A DNA stretch of 64,000 nt from Spirochaetota bacterium. GTDB taxonomy: Bacteria; Spirochaetota; UBA4802; UBA5550. The position numbers and the translations under genes are program-made. Location of the stretch: NCBI GenBank assembly GCA_003246895.1, contig QKCL01000048.1:1-64000 (forward strand). The letters run 5' to 3'. Positions 60,750-64,000 of this stretch are shown here, piece by piece (the stretch's first letter is position 1; the number at the start of each line of letters is the position of its first letter). The notes beneath the pieces are model-generated. The model had not been told where the DNA came from. It saw nothing but the letters and a program-made list of their open reading frames with translations, and did not search any database.

Positions 60750-61592
60750 ATGAGAATCAATCATAACATGAGTGCCATATTCGCGAACAGGCAGATGCAG
60801 ACTGTTGCGGGGAGACTGGACAAGTCAATTGAGAAATTAGCTTCGGGAGAGCTGATTAACCGTGCCGGAGATGATGCTTCCGGGCTTGCTGTATCGGAGA
60901 AGATGAGAACCCAGATAAACGGGCTCATTAAGGCCGAAAAGAACGCTCAGAACGGGCTTTCATTTATACAGGTAGCGGAAGGGTCTTTTCAGCAGATAAA
61001 TGACTTGATGCAGCGCATACGTTCACTTGCAGTCCAGTCGGCTAACGGAATTTATTCCAATAGTGACAGGACACAGATTCAGGTTGAGGTTTCTCAGCTG
61101 ATAGATGAAGTTGACCGTATAGCAACATCTGCGGAATTCAACAGGCTGAAGATGCTTACAGGAGCTTACGCGAAAAGCAGTAAGACTGCGAGTATGTTTT
61201 TCCATGTTGGAGCCAACAGTAATCAGAGAATCAGGGTCTATATTCAGACAATGAGCGCAAAGGCCTTGAGTCTGGTCGAGAACAGCAGAAAACGTTCGAT
61301 TTCAACTGTTGGGCAGGCAAACTCCATGATAGGTTATGTCGATTCGGCTCTGGAAAGGCTGAACCGGCAAAGGGCAGACCTGGGAGCTTATTACAACAGG
61401 CTTGAGAATACATCCAAGGCTTTGGCCTTGTCATATGAGAATATGATGGCCGCTGATTCCAGGATTCGGGATGTGGATATGGCAGCAGAAATGGTTAATT
61501 TCACAAGGGACCAGATTCTTGTTCAGACTGGTACAGCGATGTTGGTTCAGGCTAACTTTAAGCCTAAACTGGTAATGAAGCTGCTTGAATAG
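60750..61592 (+). CDS. flaB: Periplasmic flagellin FlaB, copy 2
   Basis: 280 residues, clearly paralogous to copy 1 ([58 protein letters not shown]) but distinct enough to be an old duplication. The middle reads [20 protein letters not shown]. Spirochaetes usually make filaments from several FlaB types. GGGAGGG precedes the ATG, and a strong terminator follows, so copy levels may be set separately from copy 1. Confidence 0.95.
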   Translation: MRINHNMSAIFANRQMQTVAGRLDKSIEKLASGELINRAGDDASGLAVSEKMRTQINGLIKAEKNAQNGLSFIQVAEGSFQQINDLMQRIRSLAVQSANGIYSNSDRTQIQVEVSQLIDEVDRIATSAEFNRLKMLTGAYAKSSKTASMFFHVGANSNQRIRVYIQTMSAKALSLVENSRKRSISTVGQANSMIGYVDSALERLNRQRADLGAYYNRLENTSKALALSYENMMAADSRIRDVDMAAEMVNFTRDQILVQTGTAMLVQANFKPKLVMKLLE

Positions 61593-61623
61593 GAATCAAA
61601 CATAAGGCCGGCGCAGTGCGGTC

Positions 61624-61664
61624 ATTTTCCTCTCCTGCCGGGGGGCTGGAGAGGAAAATTTTTT
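61624..61664 (+). terminator. Strong terminator after the second flagellin gene
   Basis: Perfect 12-bp stem ATTTTCCTCTCC/GGAGAGGAAAAT (61624-61635, 61648-61659), 12-base loop, then six T. Confidence 0.93.
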
Positions 61665-61699
61665 AACCAAGGAGGGCAATCTATACAAGGAGGTATAGT

Positions 61700-62056
61700 A
61701 TGAGTCTGATAAATTTAGTGGACAGTTTCAGCAGCAGAATCAGCAGCATGAAGTCATCCGGATATGAAGGCAACAGTGTCGGGAAAAATGAATCCCATGA
61801 TTCAGGCGCTGACAAAAGGGATAATCCCGGGATTGATGAGGTGAAATCTGTGGTAAAGGAACTTAACAGGATGAGTTCAATGTTTAATGACAATATCATT
61901 AGATTTACACTTGATGAAAATACGAAGAGAATTATTGTAAAGGTAATAGATTCAGAAACTGAAGAGGTTGTTAGGCAGATTCCTGCAAAACACTCAATCA
62001 GGCTTCTGGAACATTTTAAAGAGCAGATGGGTGTTCTTATAGATAAATCAATTTAG
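61700..62056 (+). CDS. flaG: FlaG flagellar protein
   Basis: 118 residues. The N-terminal half is polar and disordered; the C-terminal half holds the FlaG domain (RFTLDENTKRIIVKVIDSET, EEVVRQIPAKHSIRLLEHF). FlaG influences filament length or cap function in other bacteria. Position between flagellins and fliD is the usual one. AAGGAGG occurs twice in its leader (61669-61675 and 61687-61693); only the second has proper spacing to the ATG. Confidence 0.92.
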   Translation: MSLINLVDSFSSRISSMKSSGYEGNSVGKNESHDSGADKRDNPGIDEVKSVVKELNRMSSMFNDNIIRFTLDENTKRIIVKVIDSETEEVVRQIPAKHSIRLLEHFKEQMGVLIDKSI

Positions 62057-62076
62057 GGCTGGTTGTTCCCGGCCCT
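62055..62076 (+). terminator. Hairpin at the end of flaG
   Basis: AGGGCTGG/CCGGCCCT (62055-62062, 62069-62076) with one G-U pair and a 6-base loop, at the flaG stop codon. No T run. Confidence 0.5.
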
Positions 62077-62318
62077 GAATCCTCTCCTTCATAACCTCAA
62101 TTCACAACAGTTTTGAGAGCGTGAATACTATGCAGAAAAACCGCAATAAATACATGCTTTTACCTTTTCTTTTTAAAAAATACTTCTTCTGTTTATTTTA
62201 AAAATACCGATATTAGAAATAACAGGAATTATGTCCTTTAACAGCAATGTGCGGCAATTAATAATGTAACAGAATTCATGCAGTTAAGGACATACAGGTT
62301 AAATTATCGGAGGAAAAA

Positions 62319-64000
62319 ATGCCTGTTACAATGGGGGGACTGGCCTCGGGAATGGATACCGATGCCATAATCAAGAAACTCGTACAGGTCGAAGCCCAGC
62401 CCATGAGGCAGCTTGAGCAGAGCAAGCGTGTCTATGACATGAAAAAAAATGCTCTCAACCAGCTTAGTACAAAACTCAAGAAGCTTGAATCAAAGGCAAA
62501 GAATCTTTATGGTTTCAGGGCAGAATATGATGCAAAAAAATCCATCTCATCAGACACGTCTGTAATTGAGGCAACTGCTTCCAAAAATGCAATTATCGGA
62601 GATGTCAAGGTTGAGGTGCTTCAGGTTGCGTCAGCCCATAAAATTTCTTCCGATAAACTCAGCAGTGAAGAGAAGCTTCCTCCAGGGAAGTTTATTATAG
62701 AAGTCAAGAATGAGAAACGGGCCCTGAGATTCAAGGGGGGCAGCCTCAAGGCTCTTTCTGAACTTGTGGCAGAAGAGGCCTCCGAACTTGTTTCATCGAG
62801 CTACATAAAGACATCCGGAACAGACTACATCCTTACACTTTCCTCAAAGACATCAGGCAAACCCGGGCAGATAAGGCTCAGCGGTGATAATGATCTCCTT
62901 AAAAAAACCGGTTTCATAAAGGGAGAGAAAATCAGCAGCCGGGACGACAAGAGCATAGTCTATGACAGGAAGTATTTTTCATCATATGCGGGTAAAAACC
63001 GGCCTGAAGGAGATAACGGCTCTCTTGAAGTGACCAGCGACGGCAAGAAGCTGAAAATGACAGGTCAGCTGTGGCAGGAATATGAAATTCCACTGTCCGT
63101 TGATATAAAAGAGGACACTGTTTTAAGGTTCAATTACAGATATTTAAAGCAGGAAGAGGAGCGGATTCCGCTTAAAGTTGAGATGGGTCCCGAAGACGAG
63201 ATAAATGTAAAGGGAATCAGGCTTAAAAGTTATAATATTTCACGATTCCGCCAGCTGCCACAGGACAGGGAAAAGAAATATGATTCAATTGCAGGTATCG
63301 GTGTAATTTCAAAAAAAGGTGATAAGATTGAGGAGAAAATTTATCCCGTGGCAAAGGATTCCGCAAAGGGGCAGGAATTTCCAGTCGGGAAGGATTTTTC
63401 CGGGCAAAAGATTATAAAGATGATATATTATTGCAATACCGGTACTGCTGAGTTTTCTGATACATCTTTTTCAACTCCCGTAAAAGAGAAGAACGAGTTT
63501 GAATACAAGAATGTTATCGCTGAGGCAAGGAATACAAAACTCAAGGTGGACGGTGTTGAGGTTGAGCGGGAGAAAAGTTCTGAACTGAATGACGTAGTAA
63601 AGGGTGTATCCCTGAATGTTAAGGGAAAATCAAAAAGGCCGGTTGAACTGAAAATTTCACCCGATGTGGATAAACCCATCAAGTCCATAAAGGAATTTGT
63701 TGAGGCATATAATGATTACCTTGACTTTCACAGGAAGTTAACCAAGGCTGTCAAAAGTGACAAGCCAGACAACAAGAAGAACAAGACAGAGGAGAGCGGA
63801 ATTTTTGTAGGTGACATGACCCTTGTGAGGCTTGAGAATCATGTGAAGAGTACAGTAAATGATGCCTACAGCAGCAGGGCGGAAAAGCCGGTGAAAATGT
63901 TTTCCCAGATGGGGGTCTCAACGGGAAAGATAAATGCAAACTGGGAGTCAATCAAACAGGGAAAACTGGTGGTTGACGAAGATGAACTCAGGACCGCAAT
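62319..64000 (+). CDS. fliD: Flagellar filament cap protein FliD (partial, runs off the window)
   Basis: At least 560 residues, open at the end of the window. The N-terminal FliD domain is clear: MPVTMGGLASGMDTDAIIKK followed by LVQVEAQPMRQLEQ, with the coiled-coil segment that caps the filament and the SISSDTSVIEATASKNAIIG pattern (about 70-90). A long middle region of beta strands replaces the usual D2-D3 part, and FVEAYNDYLDFHRKLTKA marks the beginning of the C-terminal FliD domain. GGAGG six bases before the ATG. FliD caps the growing filament and guides flagellin assembly. Confidence 0.94.
   Translation, partial: MPVTMGGLASGMDTDAIIKKLVQVEAQPMRQLEQSKRVYDMKKNALNQLSTKLKKLESKAKNLYGFRAEYDAKKSISSDTSVIEATASKNAIIGDVKVEVLQVASAHKISSDKLSSEEKLPPGKFIIEVKNEKRALRFKGGSLKALSELVAEEASELVSSSYIKTSGTDYILTLSSKTSGKPGQIRLSGDNDLLKKTGFIKGEKISSRDDKSIVYDRKYFSSYAGKNRPEGDNGSLEVTSDGKKLKMTGQLWQEYEIPLSVDIKEDTVLRFNYRYLKQEEERIPLKVEMGPEDEINVKGIRLKSYNISRFRQLPQDREKKYDSIAGIGVISKKGDKIEEKIYPVAKDSAKGQEFPVGKDFSGQKIIKMIYYCNTGTAEFSDTSFSTPVKEKNEFEYKNVIAEARNTKLKVDGVEVEREKSSELNDVVKGVSLNVKGKSKRPVELKISPDVDKPIKSIKEFVEAYNDYLDFHRKLTKAVKSDKPDNKKNKTEESGIFVGDMTLVRLENHVKSTVNDAYSSRAEKPVKMFSQMGVSTGKINANWESIKQGKLVVDEDELRTA

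Noticed and set aside
63428-63951. Minus-strand frames opposite fliD
   Set aside because: They are antisense to a clear FliD coding region and have low-complexity serine-rich translations.

Overview
The window is most likely from a spirochaete (Spirochaetota), probably an anaerobic or microaerophilic, motile one with moderately AT-rich DNA. The clearest signs are two tandem FlaB-type periplasmic flagellins with the spirochaete middle segment ([12 protein letters not shown]), followed by flaG and fliD, and a LruC-domain lipoprotein of a type best known from Leptospira. The order rpsB-tsf-pyrH-frr-uppS-cdsA-dxr-rseP is common to many bacteria. Anaerobic traits include a methanogen-like homocysteine gene set and an archaeal-type phosphoglycerate mutase.

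Layout. 1-5.5 kb: a secreted WG-repeat protein, a dCache chemoreceptor and a PAS-GGDEF diguanylate cyclase. 5.7-7.4 kb: a class II lysyl-tRNA synthetase gene split by an apparent one-base deletion, next to a tRNA-Lys(CUU) gene. 7.5-15.4 kb: small hypothetical and accessory genes (lipoprotein, DinB-like, MarR, tautomerase, TIGR04076, DUF169, TetR with a flavodoxin/ferredoxin gene). 15.6-22.1 kb: a large PAS-rich hybrid histidine kinase facing a sigma-54 activator, and a lipoprotein gene that carries a sigma-54 promoter and two upstream palindromes. 22.3-30.5 kb: an island of eight Imm11-like (DUF1629) paralogues, interrupted by a double-receiver regulator and two orphan genes. 30.5-39 kb: MarR/nitroreductase/SDR, pncA-pncB, PerR-like regulator with a Prx6-type peroxiredoxin, acyltransferase and a phospholipase D family enzyme. 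39-46.4 kb: the translation/isoprenoid/envelope operon. 46.4-47.3 kb: two hsp20 genes under an extended CIRCE operator. 47.3-51.7 kb: a probable five-gene operon joining three homocysteine-biosynthesis genes to a two-component system. 51.8-59.1 kb: secreted proteins, apgM, a split YeeE/YedE transporter and an acyl-CoA synthetase. 59.3-64 kb: flagellar filament genes, with fliD running off the end.

How the parts connect. Several regulators lie beside their likely targets: a sigma-54 activator beside a sigma-54 promoter, a PerR-like regulator beside a peroxiredoxin, MarR and TetR regulators beside oxidoreductases, and CIRCE before hsp20. Three of these regulators (TetR, MarR, PerR-like) have TTGACA exactly 35 bases before an ATG that lacks a Shine-Dalgarno sequence, which suggests leaderless autoregulated transcripts. 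The best candidates for something little described are the Imm11-like polyimmunity island with no visible toxin, the homocysteine/two-component operon, and the boxB/boxA-like antitermination signals in the flagellin leaders.

Four genes look damaged at a start or by a frameshift (lysS, the hybrid kinase, the SDR gene, the last Imm11 copy). They may be real decay or sequence errors; this cannot be decided here. All family names come from reading the translated sequence, without database searches.
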